A stretch of DNA of 62,002 nt from DATATB01 sp036268995 (GTDB taxonomy: Bacteria > Planctomycetota > Planctomycetia > Pirellulales > PNKZ01), in NCBI GenBank assembly GCA_036268995.1, contig DATATB010000116.1, positions 1-62,002 of the forward strand, read 5' to 3'. Position numbers and translations under genes: made by a program. Shown here one piece after another: positions 24,934 to 33,929 of the stretch. Each line of letters opens with the position of its first letter. Within the stretch, counting starts at the first letter, position 1. The notes under the pieces are model-generated. The model was not told the origin of the DNA. It searched no databases and worked only from the letters and a program-made list of their open reading frames with translations.

Positions 24934-26201
24934 GAGGCGGGCTCCAACGCGGGCTGATCGGCGACGGCCAGCGCCTGATCCAGTTCGATAACGATGGCCT
25001 CGATTCGATCTTCGAAACCCTCGAGCAAGGTCTCGTTGGACTGCTCGCGCTGCCGCACTTGCTTGCGCACGTCGCGCGCCAGCTCCTGGGCTTCGTAGCG
25101 CAGCCGGCTGAGCTTCGTGCGCCCCGTCGGGGCCATATCCAAGGCGTTCACGTCGAGCACGAAGCGGTTCAACAGGGCTTGCACGATCGCCGCCAAGGGG
25201 ATTGCCAGAATCGCGCCCAGCGGTCCCATCAAGGCCCCGAAAGCCACGATCGCCAGCAGCGTGACGATGGCATTGATGCCCACTGAGCGATCCATGACGC
25301 GCGGCACCAACAGGTAATTCTCGATCTGCTGAATCGCGGTGTTGGCCACCAGCACCCACACGACGATTGACGGCGCTTCGGCCAGGGCCGTCAGTAGCGC
25401 AGGCACGGCGCCTAAGACGGGGCCAAAGATGGGAATCGCCTCGAGCACTCCGACCATGCAGGCCAGCGCCAGCGGCTGCGGCAGGCCGATGAGCAAGTAG
25501 GCCACCAAGGCCAGCGAGCCGACGATCACGCACAGCAGGCTTTGGCCCCGAATGTAGGCCCCCAACTTTTCCTGGAGTACGGCGAAGATTTCGCGGCCGG
25601 CGTCGCGCTTGTCGACGGGCAACCATAACAACAGGGCCCGCACGGATCGCTCGCCTTCCAACGACCAGTAGAAGGCCAACAAAACCGTGAGCATCGCCGC
25701 CAGCACTCCCCCGCCGAGCTCGCCCAGATAGCCGAAGGTTTCGGCCAGCCGATCCAAAGGCGCAGCAGGCAAGCTCGGCTCCACCTGCCGCAGCCCCGCG
25801 GGGAGCGCATTGCTGATGCCGCGCAACACGCGGCTGTGCGACTTGGACATGTCGAAGCGCAGATTTTCGTATTGCTGGGGAATCTTTTGCGAAACGGTGA
25901 TGGCCTGCTCGGCCAGCACCGGTGCGATCGTCACGAGGCCGCCCACGAGCGCCGCCAGGATCAGACTGTAGACCAGAATGGTGCCGGGCAGCCGGCCGAT
26001 GCGCCAACGCTCGGCCCGCGCCACGAGTGGTTGTACGGCGGTCGCCAGGACGATGGCGACAAAGGCCAATACCAATACGCGATTGACCAGGTAAGCGAGC
26101 CAAAAAAGGCCGAGCAGCAAGATAACCACAACCGTGGCGGGAATGACCTGGCGCGGAGTCCAGGCTGCAAATGGTTGCTCGAACGGATTAGGGCCGCTCA
26201 T
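24930..26201 (-). CDS. AI-2E family (PerM-like) transporter
   Basis: 423 residues. Motifs: VFGDUP-like are absent, but the family core is clear: LVLAFVAIVLATAVQPLVARAER, then GVLAAMLTVLLAFYWSLEGER, GQSLLCVIVGSLALVAYLLIGLPQPLALACMVGVLEAIPIFGPVLGAVPALL, and QQIENYLLVPRVMDRSVGINAIVTLLAIVAFGALMGPLGAILAIPLAAIVQ. 'E-A-I-P-x-x-G-P' and 'PRVM' are hallmarks. A cytoplasmic C-terminal helix of about 85 residues (RLRYEAQELARDVRKQVRQRE...) follows. It overlaps the next gene by four bases; the two paralogues could form a heteromer. The single family assignment is firm, the substrate is not. Confidence 0.88.
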   Translation of the reverse strand: MSGPNPFEQPFAAWTPRQVIPATVVVILLLGLFWLAYLVNRVLVLAFVAIVLATAVQPLVARAERWRIGRLPGTILVYSLILAALVGGLVTIAPVLAEQAITVSQKIPQQYENLRFDMSKSHSRVLRGISNALPAGLRQVEPSLPAAPLDRLAETFGYLGELGGGVLAAMLTVLLAFYWSLEGERSVRALLLWLPVDKRDAGREIFAVLQEKLGAYIRGQSLLCVIVGSLALVAYLLIGLPQPLALACMVGVLEAIPIFGPVLGAVPALLTALAEAPSIVVWVLVANTAIQQIENYLLVPRVMDRSVGINAIVTLLAIVAFGALMGPLGAILAIPLAAIVQALLNRFVLDVNALDMAPTGRTKLSRLRYEAQELARDVRKQVRQREQSNETLLEGFEDRIEAIVIELDQALAVADQPALEPAS

Positions 26202-26399
26202 AGGGAACGTCGCGCGCTCAGAGGGACCGGCCGAAATGAGCCGAACTCGATCGTCATGCGACCGAAGAATTCGAGATGGTTGCTCCGCGTCCTGCGCGGT
26301 TCACCAACTTCCCGCGTTATCTCGAATCTCAGCGCGCGACACAATACCTCAAGTCGAGACAAAACCAACCGGCCCACAGTCGGCAAGGCACCGCGCCGG

Positions 26400-26651
26400 T
26401 CATTCGAAATCCAGATCCTGGTCCTGCCAGCCGAAATTGAACGGTGAATCGTGGTCATCGCCGGCGAGCACCTTGGAGGCCCGATCCAACATGCCGCGAA
26501 CCTCGCCGCGGGGCAGGTGCGGGCTGAAAGCAATATAACCTTCTTCTGCCTGGATTTCGCCCGTCGGAACACATACCAGCACAAAGTCAGTGGGCCGCTT
26601 GGCCAACTCCGCAATGATTTGTTCAGTAGTGGCCAATTCGAGATCTAACAT
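26400..26651 (-). CDS. Small conserved-looking protein, unknown
   Basis: 83 residues from the ATG at 26651, with a GGAAAGG ribosome site that favours it over the TTG at 26672. It has an amphipathic N-terminal helix (LELATTEQIIAELAKRP), a hydrophobic strand (DFVLVCVPT) and an acidic end (FNFGWQDQDLDFE). No family was recognised. It is separate from the AI-2E operon by about 200 bases. Confidence 0.5.
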   Translation of the reverse strand: MLDLELATTEQIIAELAKRPTDFVLVCVPTGEIQAEEGYIAFSPHLPRGEVRGMLDRASKVLAGDDHDSPFNFGWQDQDLDFE

Positions 26652-26832
26652 GGCATCCGCCTTTCCTGTCAACTTCCCCGGCGTAGGGCTGATGTGAGTA
26701 ATAAGCCGTCACCTCCTAACAATATTTGCATATCCTGTGCCAAATAGGCGCACCCGGCGAACCCTGGGCGACTGACGCACACAGAAATGGGCGTGCCGCG
26801 ATGGATCTTGCAGTGCCGAATCGTTGCCAGGC

Positions 26833-29800
26833 TCAGGCCGGACGTACTTCCAGGGCGCGTAGCGCCGGGGCTAGCCGCTCCAACTGAGCCTCGAGCACCT
26901 GCACCGCGTCAGCCAGCGCCTCCCCAGAGCCGGCAGCGGCCAGGGTTTCGACCTGCAAGGCGGCAGCCGCCGGGCCTTTGGCCATGAAATGCCCCAGCGA
27001 GCCTTTGAGCGTATGCGCGGCCCGGCGAACCTGAGCCATTTCCTGGGTTTCCAACCCTTCGTGAATGGCCACCAGGCACTTGGGATATTCTTCCAAGAAG
27101 ACTTCGGCCAAATCACGCAGCAATTCTTCATCGCCGTTGAGCCGCAAGACGGCCGCGTCCCAATCGAGCGATTCGCACTCGAGCGGCGCCTCGACCGGCG
27201 GCTGGCCATTGCCCGCGAGTTCCACCCGCGCGGTGCAGCGAACCTGCGCTTCGATGGCAGCAAACAGTTCGTGTGGGCGAACCGGCTTGGAGACGTAATC
27301 ATCCATGCCTGCCGCCAGGCAGCGCTCGCGGTCGCCTTTCATGGCATGGGCCGTCATGGCAATCACGGGGACATGCCGGCCCTCCGCGGCTTCCTGCGCG
27401 CGGATGGCAGCCGTGGCCTCGAAACCATCCATCTCCGGCATCTGCACGTCCATGAGCACAATGTCGAAAGCGTCCGGGTTGAACTTGGCCAGGGCTTCGC
27501 GTCCATTGCCTGCCACGGTCACCTGGTGCCCGCGCTTGGCCAGAAACCGCAGCGCCACCTTCTGATTTACCAGGCTGTCTTCGGCCAGCAGAATCCGCAG
27601 TCCCGACGAGTTCTGGCAACAAGCCGGCGACAAAACCTGCACCGGAGAGGCATGGTCGTGCTCCGAATCCAGGGCAAACACGATCGCGTCGAACAGTTCC
27701 GATTGCTTAATCGGCTTCATTACGAAGCCGGCAATCCCCACCTCGCCGCAGCGGCGAATGTCGTCCATTTGCAGGCCGGAAGTCAGCAGCATCACCGCCG
27801 AGCCGATGGGCAACGCCCGTTCGACCATCGTTTCAAACAGGGCGAAGCCGTCGGAGTCGGGCATGTGCGAATCGATCAAGGCCAGCGGATAGGACCGGCC
27901 GTCGCGGGCAGCAGCTTCGAGCATCTCGAGCGCCGTGCGGGCCCCATCGACCACCGTCGGCCGCAGATTCCAGTTTTCGAGCATCTCGGCCAGTACCAGT
28001 CGGCTGGTGGCGTTGTCGTCGACCACCAGTACGCTCAGCGGTTCACCGTCCCAACGGGCGTCCTGGACCGCCGCACCGGGATTGCCAAAGCGGGCCGTAA
28101 AATGGAAATGGCTGCCCGAGCCCGGCGTGCTCTCGACCCACATCCGGCCGCCCATCAACTCGGCCAGTCGGCTGGCGATGGCCAGACCCAAACCCGTGCC
28201 CCCGTAACGGCGTGTGGTCGAGCTGTCGGCCTGTTCGAAGACGCCGAAGATGGCCTGGTGCTTTTCCGGCGGAATGCCGATGCCCGTGTCGCTGACCGTG
28301 AAGTGCAACTCGACTTGCTCGTCGTCGGCCGCTCCCAGCTCGACGTGTACGACCACTTCGCCCTGCTCGGTGAACTTAATGGCATTGCCGACGAGGTTGA
28401 CGATGATTTGCCGCAGGCGGCAATCGTCGCCCAGCACGTTCACCGGCACGCGCGGGGCAATGCGGCAGGCCAGCTCGAGCCCCTTCATGTGCGCCCGCAA
28501 GGCGAGCGGCTTGATGGCGTCGCCCAGGCGGTCGCGAATGTTGAACTCGACGCAATCCAGCTCGACGCGGCCGGCTTCGACTTTGGAGAAGTCGAGCACG
28601 TCGTTGATCACGATCAGCAGCGACTCGGCCGATTCCTTGACCGTGTTGAGATATTCGCGCTGCTCGACCGACAGCGGCGTCTCGAGCACCAGCTCGGTCA
28701 TGCCCAGGATGCCGTTCATGGGCGTGCGAATTTCGTGGCTCATGTTGGCCAAAAACGCGCTCTTGGCCAGGCTGGCCGCTTCGGCTGCGTCTTTGGCGCG
28801 CTGCAAGGCGACTTCGGCCCGCTTGATGGCCGTGATGTCCCAGAAAATCGCCTGCACGCCCACGACGCGCTGCGAGAAGTCGTAGACCGGCGTCTTCCAA
28901 ACCTGCACATACGTCAGCTCGCCGGTGGCGGACTGGTTTTCTTCGATACTGGCCAGCGTCTCGGCCGCATCGAGCACGCGCAGGTCGTCCTGGCGGTATT
29001 TTTCGGCCAGATGCTCGGGATAGAAGTCGAAGTCGGTTTTGCCGAGCACGTCCTGGCTGCCATAGCCCAGCGTCTGGCAAAAATGGCGATTGACGAACGT
29101 GAACTGCCCCTGCCGATCCTTGCGAAAGATGTTCACCGGTAGCGTGTCCACCAGCGAGTGGTACAGCGTCTCCGATTCGCGCAAGGCCTGCTCGGCGAGT
29201 TTACGCTTGGTGTGATCGCGGCCGTACAGGTTCACGTAGTCGGCATCGGCCACGGGCGTGAGCACGAACGAATACCACGCGGCCCCACACTCGACTTCCA
29301 CTTCGGCCGGGTTGCCGCTGGTGAGCACGCGCTCGATATCCTGGTGGATGTGGTCCGGCACGCGCTCGCGCACGTCGCAGCCCCAATGCCGCAGGACCGG
29401 TTCGCTGGCCTCGTTGGCGTACAGCACCGTGCCGTCGTGGCCGATGCGGAGCATGGGATTGGGGTTTTCGTCGGGAAACCGGGCCAAGCTGCGAATCTGC
29501 TCTTCAGCCCGTTTTTGCCGCGTCAAATCGCGCAGGAAAAAAGTGAACACCGGCCGGCCGTGCACGCGGCTGATGGTCATGGCCATTTCGGCCGGAAAGA
29601 TTTCGCCATTGGCCCGCACCGCCGGCACTTCGGTGCGCTGACCCAACATCGAGCCCTGGCCCGCCGACAGATTGCGATCGACGCGGCCCGGATTGACCGC
29701 GTCCTCTTTCGGAAACAGGATGTCCTCGGGCTTGCGGCCGATGACTTCGGCCCGCGGGCGACCAAACGTGCGTTCGGCGGCGCGATTGAAGTCGCAGATC

Positions 29801-30615
29801 ACGCCCAGGTGATTGACCGAGATGATGGGATCGAGCGAGGAATCGAGAATCGCGGTTTTCCAGGCCTCGCTATCCTCGATGCGCTTGCGCTCCTTAAGAT
29901 CGCGTTCGACCAGGGCCAGATAACCCTGGCCATTGTTTCCGCCGACAGCCGTGAGCATGATCTCGACGTCGATCGGCTCCTGCGAGGCGTGGTCGAGCAC
30001 TTCGCCTTCGCCGCGCCAACTGCCTGTCGCTCGGGCGGCGGGCAGCGCCACGCTGCGGAGCATGTCGGCCGTCTTGGGCGAATGCCAGTCGAACACCTGT
30101 TCGGACAGTTCGCCCGTCAGCCAGCGGCTGCGGACGGCTTCGTTGGCAAACAGCACGCGGCCGTCGTCACTGATCAGGCAGGCCCAATCCGTGGTCGCAT
30201 CGACCAGCCACTCCAGCCGCCGGGACTGCTGAAACTCGGTCTCGATCAGGGCGCCGCGCAGCAGGGCAATGCCGGCGTCGAGCTTGTCGAGGTTGTGCAG
30301 CAGCCGCTCGGGATCCGCTGCATCGGCCGCAGCCACCCGGCCGCGCGCCAGGCGTGCAATCAGATCCACAGCCGCCAGCGATTCGGTGACGCTGGACGTG
30401 GGGCGATCGAGCCAGTCGGCCGCCCAAGTGCGCGCGGCCGAATCCACGCCGCTGCCCAGGCATTCGAGCAGTGCCTTGAGCACGCCCAGGATGAACTCAC
30501 GCTGCAGTGCGTGCGGGCTGGCGGCCAATGCCGGGGCCGCGCGGGGCAAGTTCTTCAGATACCCGCTGTAGATCAGGTTTTGCTGAGCGAGAATCGTGTC
30601 GCGCAGTTTAGCCAT
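26833..30615 (-). CDS. Hybrid sensor histidine kinase (PAS x4, HisKA-HATPase, two receivers, HPt)
   Basis: 1260 residues in one cytosolic chain with no clear transmembrane helix. A helical N-terminus (1-125) precedes about four PAS domains (130-240, 245-365, 375-470, 480-605). The dimerisation domain carries the phospho-acceptor H627 in MSHEIRTPMNG. The ATPase domain has an N-box (IIVNLVGNAIKFT), DTGIGIP and GGTGLGLAI. Receiver 1 has acceptor D915 (LALIDSHMP), receiver 2 has D1056 (IVLMDVQMP), and the C-terminal HPt has H1201 (RRAAHTLKGSLG). All four phospho-relay residues are intact, so a His-Asp-His relay is likely. No response regulator lies nearby. It points away from the TIR gene, sharing the divergent region 30616-30925. 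Confidence 0.95.
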   Translation of the reverse strand: MAKLRDTILAQQNLIYSGYLKNLPRAAPALAASPHALQREFILGVLKALLECLGSGVDSAARTWAADWLDRPTSSVTESLAAVDLIARLARGRVAAADAADPERLLHNLDKLDAGIALLRGALIETEFQQSRRLEWLVDATTDWACLISDDGRVLFANEAVRSRWLTGELSEQVFDWHSPKTADMLRSVALPAARATGSWRGEGEVLDHASQEPIDVEIMLTAVGGNNGQGYLALVERDLKERKRIEDSEAWKTAILDSSLDPIISVNHLGVICDFNRAAERTFGRPRAEVIGRKPEDILFPKEDAVNPGRVDRNLSAGQGSMLGQRTEVPAVRANGEIFPAEMAMTISRVHGRPVFTFFLRDLTRQKRAEEQIRSLARFPDENPNPMLRIGHDGTVLYANEASEPVLRHWGCDVRERVPDHIHQDIERVLTSGNPAEVEVECGAAWYSFVLTPVADADYVNLYGRDHTKRKLAEQALRESETLYHSLVDTLPVNIFRKDRQGQFTFVNRHFCQTLGYGSQDVLGKTDFDFYPEHLAEKYRQDDLRVLDAAETLASIEENQSATGELTYVQVWKTPVYDFSQRVVGVQAIFWDITAIKRAEVALQRAKDAAEAASLAKSAFLANMSHEIRTPMNGILGMTELVLETPLSVEQREYLNTVKESAESLLIVINDVLDFSKVEAGRVELDCVEFNIRDRLGDAIKPLALRAHMKGLELACRIAPRVPVNVLGDDCRLRQIIVNLVGNAIKFTEQGEVVVHVELGAADDEQVELHFTVSDTGIGIPPEKHQAIFGVFEQADSSTTRRYGGTGLGLAIASRLAELMGGRMWVESTPGSGSHFHFTARFGNPGAAVQDARWDGEPLSVLVVDDNATSRLVLAEMLENWNLRPTVVDGARTALEMLEAAARDGRSYPLALIDSHMPDSDGFALFETMVERALPIGSAVMLLTSGLQMDDIRRCGEVGIAGFVMKPIKQSELFDAIVFALDSEHDHASPVQVLSPACCQNSSGLRILLAEDSLVNQKVALRFLAKRGHQVTVAGNGREALAKFNPDAFDIVLMDVQMPEMDGFEATAAIRAQEAAEGRHVPVIAMTAHAMKGDRERCLAAGMDDYVSKPVRPHELFAAIEAQVRCTARVELAGNGQPPVEAPLECESLDWDAAVLRLNGDEELLRDLAEVFLEEYPKCLVAIHEGLETQEMAQVRRAAHTLKGSLGHFMAKGPAAAALQVETLAAAGSGEALADAVQVLEAQLERLAPALRALEVRPA

Positions 30616-30925
30616 TCGCGCTGCGAGCCCGAGGAGAACTGGCTGTCTATCTTGTGGCGAAACGCCGATCCCGCAGGCACCCCCCTCGAACCGAGAAGAT
30701 CGGCCACCGAGAGCCGGCGGAAGCGGATGCTTCCCACCGGCACGGTTCGCGGGCGTGCCAGCAGACTAAAGTGATTCAGGCATCCTACCTTAGATTTTCG
30801 GCCCAGGAAAGAAAAACGGCCCCGTTTCTCTGGACTTGCCGGCTGTTTCCCCCCGGCCCGCCGCAGCGTAGAATCGACGGCTAGGTTTGGCCGCGGAACG
30901 CCAAATCGGCATCGGCGCGCTCGCC
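30616..30925. other. Divergent intergenic region between the hybrid kinase and the TIR-FGE gene
   Basis: 310 bases with no convincing gene. A TAGAAT box at 30869-30874, with a poor -35 region, is the only promoter hint towards the TIR gene. No repeat or structured RNA was recognised. Confidence 0.35.
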
Positions 30926-33640
30926 ATGGGCAAAATCTTCATCTGCTACCGGCGGCTGGACAGCCAGGACATGGCCGGCCGGTTGCATGACAAGTTGGAA
31001 AGCCACTTTGGCGACGACGCCGTGTTCATGGACGCCGACTCGCTGTCCGCAGGCGAGCGGTTCCCCCAAAGAATCCAGGCGACCATCGCGGAGTGTGACG
31101 TTTTTTTGGCGCTCATCGGCCGGCAATGGCTCGATGCCCGCGATGGCGATGGCCGGCGCCGGCTGGACGACGCCGAAGACTGGGTCCGCCTGGAGATCGA
31201 AGAGGCGCTGCGCCAAAAGGTGACGCCAGTGCCCGTGCTGTTGCATGGCGCCGAGATGCCCTCAAAGAAGGCGTTACCCGCGACGCTCGGCAAGTTCACC
31301 GAATTCCACGCCGCGCGGCTCCGCCCCAATCCCGACTTCAAGCACGATGTGGCGAAGCTAATCGGCGAAATCGAGGCTGCTATCGCCGGGCGCGAGCGGC
31401 AGCTCGAAGAGGAGCGACAACGCGTGGCCCGCGAGCAGGCCGAACGCGAGGCAGCCGAACGCGAGACGGCGGAGCGGGGGCGGGCCGAGCAAGAGCGGGC
31501 TGCGAAAGAGGCGGCAGAGCGCGAGCGGATGGCTCACGAGCAGGCGGCGCGTGAGCAGGCCAAACGCGAGCAGGCCGAACGTGAACAAGCCGAGCGCCAG
31601 CGGGCGGCGCACGAGGCAGCCGAGCGGGTGCGCGTTGAGCACGAGCGGGCTGCAAACGAGGCGGCAGAGCGCGAGCGGGTCGCTCACGAGCAGGCGGAAC
31701 GTGAACAGACCGAACGTGAACAAGCCTACCGCCAGCAGGCGGCAGCCGAGGCCTCCGAGCGGGTGCGCGCAGAGCACGAGCAGGCTGCGAACGAGGCGGC
31801 GGAGCGCGAGCGGAGCGCTCACGAGCAGGCCAAGCGCGAGCCGGGGTCGCGACAACAGGTGGAACGCGAACGGCGCGGACATTTCACCAACTCGATCGGG
31901 ATGAAATTGGTGCTGATTCCTGCGGGCGAGTTCATGATGGGCTCACCGGAGGGCGAGGAGGGCCGGCAAAGCGACGAGGACCCGCAACACCGGGTGCGAA
32001 TCACGCAGCCGTTTTACTTAGGATCCGCGGAAGTCACTAAGGCCCAGTGGCAGGCGGTGATGCGAACGACCCCGTGGAAGGGTTGGCTCTTTGCAAAGCA
32101 ATCCGTGCAGGAGTGCGCCGATTGTCCCGCCACGCATGTGAGTTGGGATGATGCGGTGGCATTTTGCCGCACGCTTAGCCAGCGGGATGGAAGAGCGTAC
32201 CGCTTGCCGACCGAAGCGGAGTGGGAATACGCTTGCCGCGCCGGTTCGACCGGCAGCTACAGCTTTGGGGACGATAGCTTCCGGCTGGGTGAATACGCCT
32301 GGTATGAGGCGAACGTGGGCGACAACGGAGAGAAATGCGCGCGCCGCGTCTGCCAGAAGCGAGCTAACCCGCTCGTTTTATACGACATGCACGGGAATGT
32401 GTGGGAGTGGTGCTCGGACTGGGGGGCAACGGACTATTACGCCGAGTCCCCGCCGGATGACCCGCAAGGCCCTTCCACAGGCTCGGTCCGCGTGCGCCGG
32501 GGCGGCGGTTGGAGCAGCGGGCCGCTCAACTGCCGGTCGGCGTACCGCAGCTGGGCCGCACAGGACGGCCGGAGCGATCACGTGGGCTTCCGCGTGGCCT
32601 GCATACTCGCCCCTCCGACTGATGCCGACGCGCCTCCCTCGCTGCCCCGCGAAATGAGCGCTCAACACACTGAGCGCCAGCGAGCGGCGCAGGAAGTAGC
32701 CGATCGCGAAAGTGCGGCGCGGCATCAGGCGGAACGCGAACGCGCTGCGCGCCAGAGCCGGGAGGATGAACTTCAGGCTGCCGGCCGACGTGAAAACGAG
32801 CGGCGGGCAGCCAGCGAGTTCGCGATGCGGCGCGAACAGGCCGCGCAAGAGACCGCCGAGCGAGAGCGGGTGGCGCAGCAGCATACGCAGCGGGGATTCG
32901 AGGAACACCATATCAACTCGATCGGAATGAAGCTGCTGCTGATTCCGGCGGGCGAATTCATGATGGGCTCTCCGGCTGGAGAAGTAGGCCGAGACGATGA
33001 CGAAGGCCCGCAGCATCGGGTGCGGATTACGCGGCCGTTTTATCTGGGGGCCACGGAGGTCACCCAGGGGCAGTGGCGGGCGGTGATGGGAACCGCCCCG
33101 TGGAGGGGATGGCTCGTTGCGCACCAAAATATGCGGGAAGGCACCGACTATCCCGCCACATACGTGAGCTGGGACGACGCGATGGCGTTCTGCCGGGCGC
33201 TTGGCAAGCGCGATGGAAGGGCCTATCGCATGCCGACTGAAGCCGAGTGGGAATACGCTTGCCGCGCCGGCTCGACCAGCAGCTACAGCTTTGGGGACGA
33301 GGACTCCCGTTTACGCGGACATGCCTGGTACGCTGTAAACGCGGCCGACGGTGCTGAAAAATATGCGCACCGCGTGGGTCAGAAGTGCGCCAATTCGCTC
33401 GGCCTGTATGATCTGCACGGGAACGTGTGGGAGTGGTGCTCGGATTGGTATGCGCGGGGCTATTACGCTCAGTCCGCGGCCGATGACCCGCAAGGCCACC
33501 CCAGGGGCTCAATCCGCTCGATCCGGGGCGGAAGCTGGCTCGACGCGCCGCAGGACTGCCGGTCGGCGGCCCGTAACGGGGCCGCTGCGCGAGTCCGAGG
33601 CAACCACCTGGGCTTCCGCGTGGCCTGTAGTCTCCACTGA
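30926..33640 (+). CDS. TIR - coiled coil - FGE - coiled coil - FGE protein
   Basis: 904 residues from the ATG at 30926 (MGKIFICYRRLDSQD), chosen because the TIR domain begins there. The TIR domain (about 1-140) has FICYRR, VFMDADSLSAGERF, and WVRLEIEEAL with E90 at the position of the NADase glutamate. A long Glu/Ala/Arg/Gln heptad-like coiled coil (about 160-315, repeating 'AEREQAERE') leads to an FGE/SUMF1 domain (about 320-562). A second coiled coil and a second FGE domain (about 662-904) follow. Both FGE domains start 'NSIGMKL.LIPAGEFMMGSP' and end 'DHVGFRVA' or 'NHLGFRVA'. They are roughly two-thirds identical and have one cysteine (NCRSAYR, DCRSAAR) where formylglycine-generating enzymes need two, so they probably bind rather than oxidise. 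A likely NAD-consuming effector with lectin-like sensors. Confidence 0.85.
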   Translation: MGKIFICYRRLDSQDMAGRLHDKLESHFGDDAVFMDADSLSAGERFPQRIQATIAECDVFLALIGRQWLDARDGDGRRRLDDAEDWVRLEIEEALRQKVTPVPVLLHGAEMPSKKALPATLGKFTEFHAARLRPNPDFKHDVAKLIGEIEAAIAGRERQLEEERQRVAREQAEREAAERETAERGRAEQERAAKEAAERERMAHEQAAREQAKREQAEREQAERQRAAHEAAERVRVEHERAANEAAERERVAHEQAEREQTEREQAYRQQAAAEASERVRAEHEQAANEAAERERSAHEQAKREPGSRQQVERERRGHFTNSIGMKLVLIPAGEFMMGSPEGEEGRQSDEDPQHRVRITQPFYLGSAEVTKAQWQAVMRTTPWKGWLFAKQSVQECADCPATHVSWDDAVAFCRTLSQRDGRAYRLPTEAEWEYACRAGSTGSYSFGDDSFRLGEYAWYEANVGDNGEKCARRVCQKRANPLVLYDMHGNVWEWCSDWGATDYYAESPPDDPQGPSTGSVRVRRGGGWSSGPLNCRSAYRSWAAQDGRSDHVGFRVACILAPPTDADAPPSLPREMSAQHTERQRAAQEVADRESAARHQAERERAARQSREDELQAAGRRENERRAASEFAMRREQAAQETAERERVAQQHTQRGFEEHHINSIGMKLLLIPAGEFMMGSPAGEVGRDDDEGPQHRVRITRPFYLGATEVTQGQWRAVMGTAPWRGWLVAHQNMREGTDYPATYVSWDDAMAFCRALGKRDGRAYRMPTEAEWEYACRAGSTSSYSFGDEDSRLRGHAWYAVNAADGAEKYAHRVGQKCANSLGLYDLHGNVWEWCSDWYARGYYAQSAADDPQGHPRGSIRSIRGGSWLDAPQDCRSAARNGAAARVRGNHLGFRVACSLH

Positions 33641-33929
33641 GCCCAAGCCAGGCGATGGAGGGGCGCAGCCCCTAACCGCGTCAGGCTTCCTTGGCATTAC
33701 GACCTCGCGCCGGCTTACCAATTCTGGTAATCGCAAATCGGCGCGGATACACTCAATCACAAAGCTGCCGCTGCCGCCCGCCGGCCTTGCCGCCCTGCGG
33801 CCGAGACGGGGTTGGCAGCCCGATTCTCGATTCTGGTAACGGCCATGAACATGGAACCACGAATCGTCCCCTGGCACTGCCGATTCGTGTGGCGAATCTG
33901 GCCTCGTCGACAGTTCGAGGGCCTTTGCC

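Noticed and set aside
23728..26103. A single 791-residue protein merging an unrelated frame with the AI-2E transporter
   Set aside because: The real second transporter starts at 24933; the upstream part of this frame is a shadow of the first transporter.
26989..30774. Two long open frames (717 and 538 residues) antisense to the hybrid histidine kinase
   Set aside because: His/Gln/Arg/Gly-rich composition and no domain; the kinase motifs on the other strand are unambiguous.
32500..33640. Diversity-generating retroelement targeting the FGE C-termini
   Set aside because: FGE domains are frequent retroelement targets, but no reverse transcriptase, template repeat or adenine-rich variable codons are present here.
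30926..33640. Formylglycine-generating enzyme activating a sulfatase
   Set aside because: The first catalytic cysteine is missing in both FGE domains and no sulfatase gene is nearby.
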